A DNA stretch of 64,000 nt, from assembly GCA_963573385.1 (NCBI GenBank), contig CAUYLG010013687.1:31561-95560 (forward strand). Direction: 5' to 3'. Position numbers and translations under genes: made by a program. This DNA is from Cacajao melanocephalus (Eukaryota; Chordata; Mammalia; Primates; Pitheciidae). This document shows positions 15,160 to 28,330 of the stretch, one piece after another. The stretch's first letter is position 1. The number at the start of each line of letters is the position of its first letter. Below the pieces are notes generated by a model. The model made no database searches. It saw nothing but the letters and a program-made list of their open reading frames with translations, and was not told the origin of the DNA.

Positions 15160-15462
15160 TTTTTTTTTTTTTTTTTTTTTGAGGTGGAATCTTGCTATGT
15201 CACTCTGAGTGGAGTGCAGTGGCTTAATAATGGCTCACTGCAACCTCCATCTCCTGTTTTCAAGCAATTCTCCTGCCTCAGCCTCCCGAGTAACTAGAAC
15301 TGCAGGCATGCACCACTACACCCAGCTAATTTTTGTATTTTTAGTAGAGACGGGGTTTCACAATGTTGGCCAGGTTGGTCTTGAACTCCCTACCTCGAGT
15401 GATCCACTAGCCTCCGTCTCCCAAAGTGCTGCGACTATATGCGTGAGCCACCATGTTTGTCT
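15160..15462 (-). mobile_element. Alu, antisense
   Basis: T tract, then antisense Alu dimer ending 'ccatgtttgtctg'. Open frames over it (70 and 95 residues) are Alu-derived. Confidence 0.95.
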
Positions 15463-15509
15463 GACCCTTCTTAAAGGAACTTGTAATTTATTATAAAAAG
15501 CAGCCATTT

Positions 15510-16160
15510 AAAAGCTGTGACAGAGAAGTGTTAGTTGTTCAGAGTTTAAGAAAACTTAGTGTAGTCTGTCATGTTTCAGGAGAGGGATGGTCAAGGAGGG
15601 CTTTCTTGGAAAAGTTAAAATTGATCTTGCCTGGAGATGAGAGAATACAAGTAGGTTGTGTGAAAAACTGAGAGAAGTCCCTTCATGGTTGAGGCAGAAG
15701 GATCTACATGAGGCTGGAGAAGTACAAAGTAAAACTGGTAAGCTAGATTAGGACCAGAGCAACACATGTCATGTTAAAGATTCTGGACTTTATTCTGGCA
15801 GTATGGGTAATCCATTGAAAGGTTTATTAGTGAGAATATAAAGTGACCTGATTAGCCTTTCAAACAGACCAACCTGGTGGGCAGAAATATGGAGAAAAGG
15901 TTTCAAGTGAGGGTGAAGTGAAACTGAGGGCAAGGGGATGCAGTGAGACTACCTCGGAGGCTGCAAATGTAGTTCAGATGAGATAGAGTCTGAATAATAG
16001 GTGGTGCTACAGGGGAACTAAAGACAGAACTCAGGATACACTTAAGAGGTAGAATTAACAGGAATTGGTGATTATTTAGGTACAGAGTATAGGGCAGGAG
16101 AAAGTATCATTGATGACACCTTAGATTTTGACCTAAACAGTTGGGTAAATATTAGTGCCA
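15510..16160 (-). mobile_element. LINE2 fragment, antisense
   Basis: Classic antisense L2 stations in the right order: 'gattctggactttattctgg' at about 15780, 'ccattgaaaggttt' near 15812, 'gtgacctgatt' at 15843, 'aggtagaattaacaggaatt' at 16047. The 14270-14720 piece may belong to the same or another copy. Confidence 0.8.
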
Positions 16161-18699
16161 TTTATAAACTTTATGGACTGCACCTCCTTTATTTTGGTTG
16201 TTTTGCATGTTATCTTTACATGTTATTTTCTATCTCCTCAATGCCTTTGTTTCTCACCATTTACTCCATGCCCTTGTATTCTCTCTATCCACTGAAATAA
16301 CTGCTTTATAAAAGATGTGTTTTAATTTATTTCGAGATCTTCCTCCAAACTGTGGTGCAAGACTTCCTTCATGGAGTCTTTTATCAATATTCTCATCCTT
16401 GATTATGTTATCTTTACCTTATAGTTTATCAGTATTTGTGTGTAATCTGTACCTTACTCACTTGTATTTGATGCTTCTCTATGATCTCTAGTGATTTTTA
16501 TATATATGTACACATATTTGTAGGATTTCCCCAATTTTATATTGTAATTTATTTCTACATTATGAGTATCTGCACCTGAAAGTCAGTGTAAAATGTGTAA
16601 GTACTACCTCTGTTACATCCATTTGCTCTTTAGTTCATTACATGGAATTGAATATTATTTATAAATGTCAGATTTATAATATTGATAAACATTTTTTGTC
16701 TGTTCTAGGTTAATGCTCCAAATGGAATGACAAATATATTTCAAAATAGAGATTTTGATAGGATGAGTGGTAATAATATACAAGGTTTTTTAATGTTAAT
16801 CACTAGAAAAGGTTTATGGATACAGTTATTTAGGCAGACTTCCTAAGTGGGACATTTGACTACATTATACAAAAGATCATTGAGTAAAAGCAATCTGAAC
16901 AAGTTTTTATTAACTTTGTAAATGCTTTTGAATATACTGTTATATAAAAGTAATCCTAAATTTTTGTCGCAGTAGTTTTAAGTGTTTTACCAACAAGTAT
17001 CTAAAGCCTTCATTGCTTTCCTTTTTTTCTTTTCTTCTTTCTTTTATACATTTTTATATTCCGGATCTGAAATTTATTTTAAGCCATTTCATAATTATCT
17101 GCAATTTTATAATTTTGTAAATGTCTCAAGGAGGGTATCATCATTATTAAAATATTCTTATGGCAGATAATGTTTAAATAGGGCATTATTTATTTTTAAT
17201 TTCTAATTATTGGGTGTGTCAAAAAAGTGAAACATTGAAAATTAACAGTATTACTTTTGATGACTGATTTTGAGAGCTGGATTTCTTATTTTGGAAGATA
17301 TTTGAAGTAAAAATAAAAATTAAGTCACCTTAATATTATAATGGCAAAATATACGATTTGTACCATTTTAAGAAGTTGATTGAGTCAGTGAAAAACAATT
17401 GAGGTTGCCAAACTTTGGAAATCACAGATGTAAAATGTTGATTAGTTGTGAATATTCTACTGCTTTTTAATATGTTAACATAATTTGGAAATGTACGTTT
17501 TATGACCTTAACTAATTGAAAATTAAAGCAAAGCAATATAAAACTATAATATTTTAAAAAGTAAGCATAAGGCAGTTTGGTAAATTTTAAGAACACAGAT
17601 GTTTTAGTTGGAACAAATGTGAAAGACATATTATTTTAAATGAAAATGAGGTCCACAGCTATCTGTTTGGAAATGTCTTTCAATTACAGTGGCGTCCATG
17701 ACTGTTGGATTTGAATGAAGATTTGGCTGCAATTTCTCTCTATCCCATTCTGTGTTTCCTTTTGAATAAGAAACAGCATGTGTGAAATACATTTACTCTA
17801 ATCCATTCCATACTGGGTAATAAAAATTCTGTGAAGAATGATTATGCATGTTATGAAATTATTCCGATTATGTTTTTTTCCACTTTCAGCTAGCTAGTAT
17901 TTTTAAGTTTATATAAATTTTACAGAGTGTGTTGATATATTAATTTATTTTTAAAAATGAGAATATGGAATAACTAACTCTCATTATAGATAATCACATT
18001 CCATTGGTGGTGTGATTTCCTGTGTGTTACCAAATGTGAAACAGTATTCACTGAAAAAGAAATAAAATTTTCTGAGTGAGCAATAAACCAAGCAATTAGA
18101 AATGAATTCTTGCATTTTAAGTTGGCAAGTTGCAGCATGAGATTATTTGCATTTACCAATTCGTGTGTTAAATTCTAGGATTACGCTGAACTTTAAAAAA
18201 TGAGACAGTTAAAAGGGTAACTTAGTTCACATTTCAAATAAGATGAATGATTTTTATCTGTATCATTCATTTAAAGTTAAATATTGAAATTATGGTTAAA
18301 AAATGCAGGTTAACATATATACTTAATTATTTTATTATATAAGTTACTAATCATCAAAAAGTATTTTTATGCTTGATTTTAGTAAATGCACTTATTGAAT
18401 TCTTCGTATTGTTCCCATAAGGAAGTAATACATATGTGCTTATGTGTATATCTATACACATGACTGTTTAATTCAAATTGATAAGAGATAAACATTGATT
18501 TTGTTACTTTGAATGAAAATGATAACAAATAGGGTACATTTTATTACCAGTATTATAATTTATGTAAAGTTAATTGTAGCATCCTCAAATAAGAATATTT
18601 GACACAAATTTGTTCTAGGCATTATGTCAGTGAATACCACCTTGTTTTTCTTTCATATTTTAAAAAATCTTGTATTACAATGATGCTTATCAGGGTAGG
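16161..18699. other. Repeat-poor AT-rich stretch, no gene seen
   Basis: No Alu, L1 or LTR recognised over 2.5 kb. Open frames of about 60-100 residues are AT-driven (Phe/Leu/Lys-rich) with no motif. This starts the repeat-poor block that continues to about 27.28 kb. Confidence 0.5.
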
Positions 18700-18905
18700 C
18701 CTAAAGAGAATGAACTTTGGAACCTAACTGTCTGCCATCTAATAACTGTGTGACTTTTGATAAGCTACTTAACCCCTATGAGCTTAATTTTTTAGTTTAT
18801 AAAGTGAAAGGTGTTTTGAGCATTAAGGTCCAAAAATGTAAAGTACTTACAAACAGTACTGTGCACATCGTAAGTACTATTAACATATAATATCTGTTAG
18901 TTTTT
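18700..18905 (+). mobile_element. MIR SINE, sense
   Basis: MIR core and 3' part in order: 'aactgtgtgacttttgataa' at about 18743, 'ctacttaacccctatgagc' just after, the 'taaagtg' region, then 'aaagtacttacaaacagtactgtgcacatcgtaagtact' spread over 18838-18880. 18906-20132 holds nothing recognised. Confidence 0.88.
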
Positions 18906-20142
18906 TACCAGCTGCACGTAAAAAATATGAAATTTTAGGATCTTGTTTGTTAATTTTTTAAAAAACTGCATCAAAATGGGGATATGCTTTGGACATTTTG
19001 ATCATGGGTTAATTTTTCATTAATGTAATAATTCATACTTGTTTTCATTTAAAATTGAAAAATTTAACTTTCATTTAATGGTAATTTATTAGAAATAGAC
19101 AATAAAATATATGGCATTTATACGAACAATATTTTGTACGATAATACAATTAGGGAACATATAAATATGGCACGGTGTTCACATTTTAGGTTTATTAAGT
19201 ATTCGTAGAATTGAATAGGAAATGTTAACATAAATATTTACACTTAGTATATATTGTTACTAATTAATTTTTAAAATTATAAATGTCATATTTTCTTTCA
19301 TCATTTTGCTTTTCATTTTTCTCTGTCATACAGAAGATTTTTCTTTGTCTCATGGAATAATGATTCTTACATTCTCTGATTTCATTGATGGGGCATATAA
19401 CATTTGACTGAGTGAGTCTTTGCAGATGTTTATATGGATGGAAGCTAGATTATGGTATTTCAGTTACAAACTGACTGACTTTCCCTGGAACAGAAAAATG
19501 CTTGTCAGTTAAGCCACAGACTCGTGTAAATAAGACTCTAGTCTTAAAGAAACATAATGTTTAATCTTTGAAAAATCTGAGTTCAAAGTCATGTATTGCA
19601 AAAAAGGAAAACATTTCTGAATTATGAATGCTTTTGTACTGCTGTCAGATAAAAGATTTCTTTAAGGGTTAAAGATAGAAAAAAATACCGACAGAGAAAC
19701 AGAAAATGTGTTACAGGTTTAACAGTGGTTTCGAGTAATGTGATAAATTATGCTACTGTGAAACTACTGAAGAATTATCATCTGACTATTGAATTACTTA
19801 CAAATGTCAATCTTCTATATTTGGTGGGTTTGGTTGCCTGACCATAATGTAGGAAAAATAGTCTATTGGATGACCAAGTATTTTTGCTATATTCTTTATT
19901 CTAAAATGAATGACTTATTTTTTTCAGTATAAAAATCCCAGGAAATGATCTTAATGGATTTAAAGAATAAACATGCAAAAAATACTTTTTTTCATAAAAT
20001 TACTTAAGGTGCTGCAGAATTGTGGAGATTCATGCTTTAGTTGTAATTCCTCAGGTGACCAGAGTAGATTTCAGGTTACATTATTTGTATGTAATTTAAG
20101 TTCCGAATGATATAATAAGATAGTTAAAAATTAAGCTGAATT

Positions 20143-20443
<301 letters not shown>

Positions 20444-20453
20444 AAGCTGAATT

Positions 20454-21973
20454 GTTTTTTTCTGGCATGGAAGAATAGACTTAATTCTTTATGTTAGAAG
20501 CATTCATTAATCACATATATACATTTAATCCAATGCAACAAAAGTATTTTAAATACAATTTTTAAGAAATAGGTATATTTTATTGTCTTTGAGTTAATAA
20601 ATTTTGAAATATAAAATTGTATGCATTTCTAATTTTCAAGATACTATGTCTTTAAATATGACAACAGCCCTTATTAGCACTAGTAAAAGATGTAATTATT
20701 TTCAGTCTTAAGATTTTAAAATTTTCTAATACAAATATTTATAAAGTAACAGTATGGGAAGTAAAATGTTGTAATTATTAGGTAGCTATTCTGTTGCATT
20801 TTTCTATATCCTTAATTACATGACTTAGTTTCATGTTATTCAAAGCTTAAAATAAGTATGTTTATTTAAAAAGAATAAGTAGCTATTTCATGGTAATAAT
20901 TAAGATATTGGTGTTCCAAATGATGTAACTTCAGGTAGTGTGACTTAACTCAGAGTAACTCAAGGACTGTGTATATAGAATTAAAAATATATAGCAGCTT
21001 AGTCAAAAGCCACTCATTTTACCTGTTATAAATAACCCTAGATCATACTAATTTTCTTAAAAATAAACTTATATTAAGTTAAAAAGGGAAATTCTTTCAA
21101 GTGTGTCACTGCTAAAGATGAGATGTTGATTCATTGTTATATGGCTATCCCCAGGTTCTGAAAGTTGATTTGTTTTCACAAGTGAAATTTTCAGCAAATT
21201 ATTGGGACTGATTCTTTTCCTTCTCTGAGTTTTCTTATGCTTAATTAAGAAAAAAGATATTTTAACCAAAAGATATTATAAAGTATTAGGAGGAAACTTT
21301 CTAGTTTTAAATTGCAAGGCTTGTATGTTCCATGAGCTACCAGTGTTTAATTCAGTATTTCCATCTCAGAACTTACAGCAAATGAGGTAGACGTTTATAC
21401 CTTTATTTTTTTTTCTGCCGGTGCTGAATACAAAATAACACTCAATATTTGTAAAAGTGATCCTGTTTCAAATCAGAAAACTGTATCACTAGAATATGTA
21501 TTCCTATTTTGAAAAGCTATTTTAAAAATATTATTTTGTTCCTGCCTGGCTTTCATATTGATTAGACCAGCTCTTATTTTAGAAAAATATGATTAAGTAT
21601 CATTTTGAAGTAAAAAATGGACAATTCAAAGCAATGTAACATTTCAGATAATATCTTGTTTAGCAGACCAAAAGATAAATTGAGAACTTTGAGAGATTTT
21701 TAGATAATCATCTCTAGAAATGCAGTGGTGGAACACTATCAAGTTTGTTATGAAACAGTATTCAAAGTAGGAAGAAATCTGCATGCTTTTATAAGTTTAC
21801 AGTCTGAATGGATGCTAACTGCAGATGAGAAGTACAACTTTATATTTCTTAAGTTGTATGTAATTTGTTTTTTTGTATGTGATTAATTTGGCAGTTAGAT
21901 TCACTTTACACTTTGTAAATTCAAAGAAAAGCAATTATCTAACAAAATCAAATGCTTATTAAAAGATATGGGT
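20454..21973. other. Unassigned AT-rich stretch
   Basis: No repeat family or coding signature seen; part of the repeat-poor block. Confidence 0.4.
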
Positions 21974-22046
21974 TAAAACCATTATGTGTTGTATTTTTAG
22001 GTCTCAATATGTGTGGGACCTAAAAATACAATGCATAATGGTTTTA
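21974..22046. repeat. 30-bp inverted repeat / hairpin with 13-base loop
   Basis: The left arm 21974-22003 and right arm 22017-22046 are reverse complements except at two adjacent positions (left 'tg' in 'attatgtgttg', right 'ca' equivalent). In RNA from the plus strand both become G-U wobbles, so all 30 pairs can form; the minus strand would have two A-C mismatches. The loop is 22004-22016. The arms start and end with TA, as a TA-targeting palindromic MITE would. The size and shape also fit a microRNA precursor. I do not recognise it as MADE1 or another named palindromic element. Confidence 0.85.
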
Positions 22047-23739
22047 CACTCTTTATCTTCTTATTTAAGTAAACTAAAAAATAGTACAAAGTCAACTTTT
22101 TTCCTGCAAATACTCCCAAATTTTTGTCTTTCTCATAGTTTACCTTAATTTTGTTGCATTGCATATTTCAATTTGAATTCTTATTTTTTAAAATTGGTTT
22201 TAAAAAACATATAAGGGACATATGAACTATTCATCCAACTGAATAAGCACATATTTAAGTGATTTTTGAAAAATGTTTATTGGTAAAATGTACTTGGTAA
22301 CATTGCATATAAAGAGGAAACACCATGTAAAACAGGAGCCACTTAAAAATTCCTTGATAGATTTATTTTTCTTAAAAATCATTTAAGTTATTAGATCATA
22401 GTATGAACTATTGTTCATTAGTTTTTGAGTCATTTATTTAAAACATTTCATGAAAAGCAAAAATTATCTGAAATGACCAAGTGCCATTTTCTCTCCATTT
22501 ACTTATTTGTTCATTCAGTATTAATTGAACAATTTTATTGAATGCATCAAAAATTTAAAAAATAACCTTTAGCTATTCCTATCACTGATACTTAAAACCA
22601 ATTTAAATATGTAACAGTAGCAATTTTAATATTGAAATGAGAAAAAAGTATTGAAGAATTATGTCTAATAACAAAATTTTTTCTCCTCTGTTGAATTTAG
22701 CATTAAAATGATTTTTATGTTAATTTTATGCACCAGAGATTTTTTTTTTCCTCCTCCTCAGAAGCTGAGGATGTGTTATTTTAGATATACCCTTACCAAG
22801 GAAGAGATGGTAAATCTATGTTGTGGCTTTTTACATACTTTATAAAGACAGGGTTTAAAAAAAATAATATAGCAGCACTGTAAGTCAATCTTCTCCATGT
22901 TTTCTTGAATAATTTTTGTATTCCCATCTTTTATCAGTAGTTGTCACACTATTTTTATAGAACCAAATGCCTAGTAATTGAAACACACACACGTGATCTT
23001 TGAGAAGTCATGAAAATACAATTCTTGTGCTTAATGATATCCAGAAAGCATAATATTCTGAAAAAAGATATTCTCTTCAGTCAGTTCAAAATTAAACAGT
23101 CTAATGCAAAAGGATATCTAAGGTGAAAGATGTTTGTGTAATGCTAAACATAACCAAAGAAACTGTGGTTTTAGCAAAGGTACTATTGCTCTATTTTATC
23201 AAGTGCCAGAAGTTGCATAATGAAAGTCTTTCAGTTAGTGAAAATATAAGTATAAAAACACAAAAATACCACCCAGCTGGTAGAGATCTTCCTAATTTTT
23301 ACCTGATTGTATTTCTGAAGAAATATGGCAAGGGTGTCGTAAATTTTCAACATGAACTGCATTTTTGTTGCCAATTTCCATATCCTTTAGAAAGTGCTGA
23401 AGCGTGCATTTGCTATTTATGTTTGCAGTAGACTGAGTACACTTTTACTATTTGTGGTTTTAGAAATTGGAAACAACCAAACAGTGGTGCTATGGTCTAA
23501 AAAAATAAATTTTAAACAGCTGCGGGACAGTATTTTTAGAATGGTAGGAGTACTTCTAAAGCAATATAACTGCCCCTACCCCCTTTTAAAATGATCGAAT
23601 ATTATCACGGATGTAAAGTCAGATTTCCATTTTGTTTTATGTATGGTAGATTAGATAAACTAAAAGTATATTTTGATGGATGTGAAATATATTTTTAGCA
23701 TGCTAGTGTCAGCCATCTTTTCTAACCTGTAAATATTTG
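22047..23739. other. Unassigned AT-rich stretch
   Basis: No repeat recognised. The frames at 23123-23431 (102 residues) and 23394-23594 have no known domain, no splice or promoter context, and average AT-rich composition; I do not call them genes. Confidence 0.4.
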
Positions 23740-23945
23740 TTACTATATGCCAGCTACTGGCATATACACTTTATAGGCATTGAATCTTCCCCTTCCTTAG
23801 ATAAGAACTATCATTATTCCCATCTTACAAATAAGAAAACTGATGTAAGTAACTTGTCCAGGATCACAAAGTTTGTAACTACAGACCTGAGTGAGATTCA
23901 AACTAGTTTTCTCTAAGACTCACTAATCCGATTGTTTTTCACCTT
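23740..23945 (-). mobile_element. MIR SINE, antisense
   Basis: Reverse complement of MIR in order: the 'attattcccatcttacaaat' station near 23815, 'aagaaaactgatgtaagtaa' next, then 'cttgtccaggatcacaaag' near 23852 and 'gagtgagattcaaac' near 23890. Confidence 0.88.
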
Positions 23946-26900
23946 AAATTTTCTTCGGATACTATTAAATGAGGAAAATAAATCATATGTACCCTGGTTT
24001 TAACTTCAAGCATTTTTCTGCTGATGTTACTGAAATGTGAACAAACAAAAACCTAGATAACAATTCCTCATTGCATTTAAACTTATTGAAACTACTAAGT
24101 CAAAACAAATTTAGAAATGAAAAATCGATCGTATCACAATCAAAATCATAACCTTAATTTGATGTGAGAGACTTTTAACTTCTGAAAATCAGTTCCCTTT
24201 CTTAATGTGACTAATGGGTCTAAGAGTTTGTTACGTCTTCCCAGTGCTTTGCGATTCTTTTGATATAATGGCACAAGTAAAAAAGGTAATATTCGTAGGG
24301 CCGCTGTATATAGAAGCACAAGGTTGCTCTTGACAGCAAACAATTTAGGGGCTCCTGAATGCCTCTAGCCCCACTAGCCAGCCATTCCATAGACTGAGAG
24401 GATTAAAATCTACACACCTGTACGCAGTTGGTGGCATTGGTTCCTAAGGGGATGGGTTGGAAAGCTCTGATTATTGCTGTCTTTTTCTGTAAGATAACAT
24501 AATTTCCTGTGACTTTTCTCTATTCCAGTTATTAGAAGCCTTTTTATAATATGTCATAGCATCACTTGGCCATTATTTTATATTAAGCTAGCCTCTTTTC
24601 ATGTCCTTTCTCTTTCTCTTTTCCATTATGCTGCCACAAAAAGCCTTTGGCTGCCAGTTCATTGTTTTTTATTGATACAAAAATTTAATTATACAAGAAA
24701 TATTACAGAAAATTTGCAAATGCTCAAGAATTAGATTCATAGATTTCAACTGAAAAACATTACACTGCCATTTATAGGTCTTTTCACAGTAGTTAAAGCA
24801 TTTGAGTTTTACCTTTTATGATTTGGTATCCTGGAAACAGATAAATCTGCCTAAAGTATAGTAGTCGACCTATTGGAGTAAAAATTGTTAAGCATTCTGA
24901 GATTAGAATACTACTCGGGATGAGATTGGGTTTAAATTGTGTTGATTTAAATGACTGTAATAAAAATATCACAGCAGGTTCAGTTTAATTTTTTTTCTAT
25001 TGCAATTACATTCTTTTGTTGCATATAACTATAGTGTATAGTGTATTTTTATTAGAACGAATGTATTTTTTATTAACCTTGATGCTGCTTTGGAGAACTG
25101 CTTTTGATTGTATACATATATGTGTATTTAACAAAAATGTTTTGCTGCATGTGCTTATGAAGCCATTAGAAAATAAATAATTTTTGCTTCAACAATTTAG
25201 TCATGAGGTTTGAATGATAATTTTACTCTGCTCCTTTTTGGTAGAAAACAGTTATCAATGCAACAGGCACTTGAATAGTATTCTTTAAACTTGTGATTTC
25301 TGTATTTTGTTGTAAACAATAGGTTTAATAAAAAAAATTTATATTTGTAAATGTGTAATAGAGGTGGTTTTTCTTCTTCCTCCACACTACAAACAAGACT
25401 TTTAAATATTATTCAGTTTTTTTTTTTTTCTTCTCAACCAGGTTCTATATAGCATGATTCTCGTGAAACCAGGTGTACATGTGTTACGTTTAAAATATAC
25501 TTAATAAAGATAAGATGATTTTGTTACTTGGATGATGGAAAAAAATGTACATTTTATTTTTTAAATGCATACCATAAAATGTAAAGTTTGACAGAATCCT
25601 CTTGGTTATAAAAGCACGTCAGTTGTGAAATAACCACATAGACCATGTAAAGACCTGCTAATAATGATCAACAAAAAGTTGTCTTTAATTTCTAATGAAT
25701 GAAACCACTGAAAAAGGAAGCTGAAGACCCAGGTGTATAACCTGATATTTTAAATTTCTAATGTGGAACTGATATATACTCTGTTCAGTGTGTGTTTAAA
25801 CTAAGACACGTTTTATGTAAATAGATAAAATAGTTAAAATTTCAAAACCTGTATGTTAGCTTACAGAGCTAATGTTAATTATCTGTATGAGGGCTCACTC
25901 TAAGAATTCCATATTATAATCTTTAGGATTTAATCCCTAATATAAATTACAACCTGGTGTAACTCTACTGATTGTAGAAAATTTGGGCTGGTCATAACAA
26001 AACCTTTTTATAAAATGGTTCAAAGAGCAAAAGAGTCAGACACATTTTCTAAAAATTTTGCATTTTTTATATCCGTAATACTAGAAGTCATAGTTATTTT
26101 TGTGTCTTAAACCTTACAGAATTTTATATTTCTGATTTTCTCTATATGTTGTAGCTAAATTCTTTGCAGTAGGGACCTAATTTAGTGTGGTGTGAGGAGT
26201 CATAATCAACAAGTTGTTAAGTTCTCTGTGCCTTTTATTCTCAGAGTTAACCACTTTGCTTTGATTTGAAATACTAAGGAATCTGTTGAATGCTTTATGC
26301 TTTATTATATGATAGAGGCTTATAAAGTGTGCAATTTTTTTCTTAGGTCTAAAATTAAGAACACTTTATTTAAATAGCTTATTAATAAAATTTAAAGAGA
26401 AACACCAAAAATTACCTAATTATTCATCCTTGTTAGGCTGACTTATTTGAGTTATAAACATACTCATTAAAAACATAAAATTAAAGCTGAAATAAATTAC
26501 AATGTGTTCTTTTGAAGTAATCAAGGTTCATCTGATCCCAAGTTAACCATTCTTTGAAATTACTCATTTCAAAGAACATAATTCTTATATTTAATCAGCT
26601 TTTTGCTTTTTCAAACAGTTTTGTTTTAATAAATCAAAACGTTATATAAACAGAAGGCATTATATTTCCCTATAAACTCTGATTATTTTCCCCCTCCAAA
26701 ATCTATATTACAACCAGTTCTGTAATGCCACCATGAGAACCCTAACTTCTTTCATCAGATGACTAAGAGAATTCAAATAAATGCCTGCAAAAGATATTAG
26801 AAGTATACTGGGAATACCAACTTCTAGAAATCTAAATTAAAGGGATTTAGAGAATGGGAGCATTGGCCTAACAGGAAGACTTATTTCTGTGGCAGAGCTT

Positions 26901-27279
26901 TCGGTGAACTACTGTTGCCGTTTTCAACATAGTTTCTCTGACATCCATTTACTCAGTAAAGTAAGTGAATGTGAGGAGACTGAAATAAAATGTTAAAGAC
27001 TTGTATTGGGTGTAAAATTTGTTTGTATAAATTTAAGAAACTAGGTATATTAATATTTTTTAGTCTCAAGACCTGAATTGTTTAAGCAACAGACACTAGA
27101 AGTGCTGAGGTAATAAATAGTATCTTCTCTGCTTTTGCTGGGGAAATGACATAAATACTTTGTTATTGGTCGTAATGTGGAATTGGTGATTTGATAAAAA
27201 TATTTTTGTAAGATTTCAATGTAGATAACTTTTTCTCAAAGTGCCCACATTTATTTTTATAGGCTTTATTTTTAAGAAG
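23946..27279. other. Unassigned repeat-poor AT-rich stretch
   Basis: 3.3 kb without a recognised repeat. Several AATAAA-like strings (for example near 25325 and 25503) occur, but in sequence this AT-rich they carry little weight. No frame looks like an exon. It could be conserved non-coding sequence or simply old unique DNA. Confidence 0.4.
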
Positions 27280-28330
27280 AGTTAATATTTCAGAATAATT
27301 GAGCTGGAAGTACCGAGTTCTTACCTGCCTCCCCCCCAGTTTTAATTACATTTGATGAGCCAATATTGATACATTATTATCAACTAAAGTTCATAGTTTA
27401 GGATTCACTCTTGGTGTTTCATATTCTGTGGGTTTGGACAGATGTATAATGACATTTATCCACCATTATGGTATTATACAGAATAGTCCCATTGAAAATC
27501 CCCTGTGCTCCACCTATTCCTCCTTCCTCCCTCTGAATTTCTGGCAAACACTGATCTTTTTATTGTCTTGATAGTTCTGTCTTTTTTAGAATGTCATATA
27601 GGTGGAATCATATAGTATGTAGCCTTTTCAGATTGGCTTCTACTACTTGCCAATGCACATATAAGGTTCTTCCATGTGTTTTCATGGCTTGGTAGCTCAT
27701 TTATTTTTATTGCTGAATAATATTTCATTATATGGATACAGCACAGTTTTTTTAATCCATTCACCTATTGAAGGATGTCTTGGTTGCTTATGAGTTTTGG
27801 CAATTATAAATAAAGCCGCTATAAGCATTTGTGTGTAGGTTTGTATGTGAACATACATTTTTTACTCCCTTGAGTAAATACCAAGGAATTTGATTGCTGG
27901 ATCATGTAGTAAGAATATGTTTAGTTTTATAAGAGGCTATCAAATTATCTTCCAAAGTGGCAAATCATTTTGCATTCTCACTAGCGGTGATTGAGAGTTC
28001 CTGTTGCTCCACACCTTTGTCAGCATGTGGTATTGTTACTGTTTTGGGTTTTAGCCATTCTGAAAGGTGTGTAGTTGTAGCTCATTGTTTAGCTTAATTT
28101 GCAACATAATGACATATGTTGATAATCTTTTCATGTGCTTATTTGGCATGTGTGTACATTCTTTGGTGAGGTGTCTGTTTGAATCTTTGGGCTCATGTTT
28201 GAGATTCTTATTTTCTTACTGTTGAATTTTAAGAGTTCTTTGTATATTTTGGATACTAGTCCTTGATCAGATAAATGTTTTACAAAGATACTTTATGGCT
28301 TGTCTTTTTATTTTCTTAAAATATTTGTTT
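27280..28330 (-). mobile_element. L1ME-type L1 3' end and ORF2 C-terminus, antisense
   Basis: Contiguous antisense L1 3' region: 3' UTR (27330-27480), 'ccattcacctattgaaggatg' region near 27760, '...ttccaaagtggcaaatca' near 27950, 'ttttagccattctgaaagg' near 28051, and the ORF2 C-terminal side ending at '...atggcttgtctttttatt' near 28310. Sense coding order is reversed, so the element lies on the minus strand and is 5'-truncated at about 28330. Confidence 0.85.

Noticed and set aside
23123..23431. 102-residue plus frame in the repeat-poor block
   Set aside because: No recognised domain, AT-rich composition like its surroundings, no splice or promoter context. A conservation test could reopen this.
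25320..25510. AATAAA strings as a gene's 3' end
   Set aside because: Such hexamers are expected by chance in AT-rich DNA; no upstream coding exon is visible.
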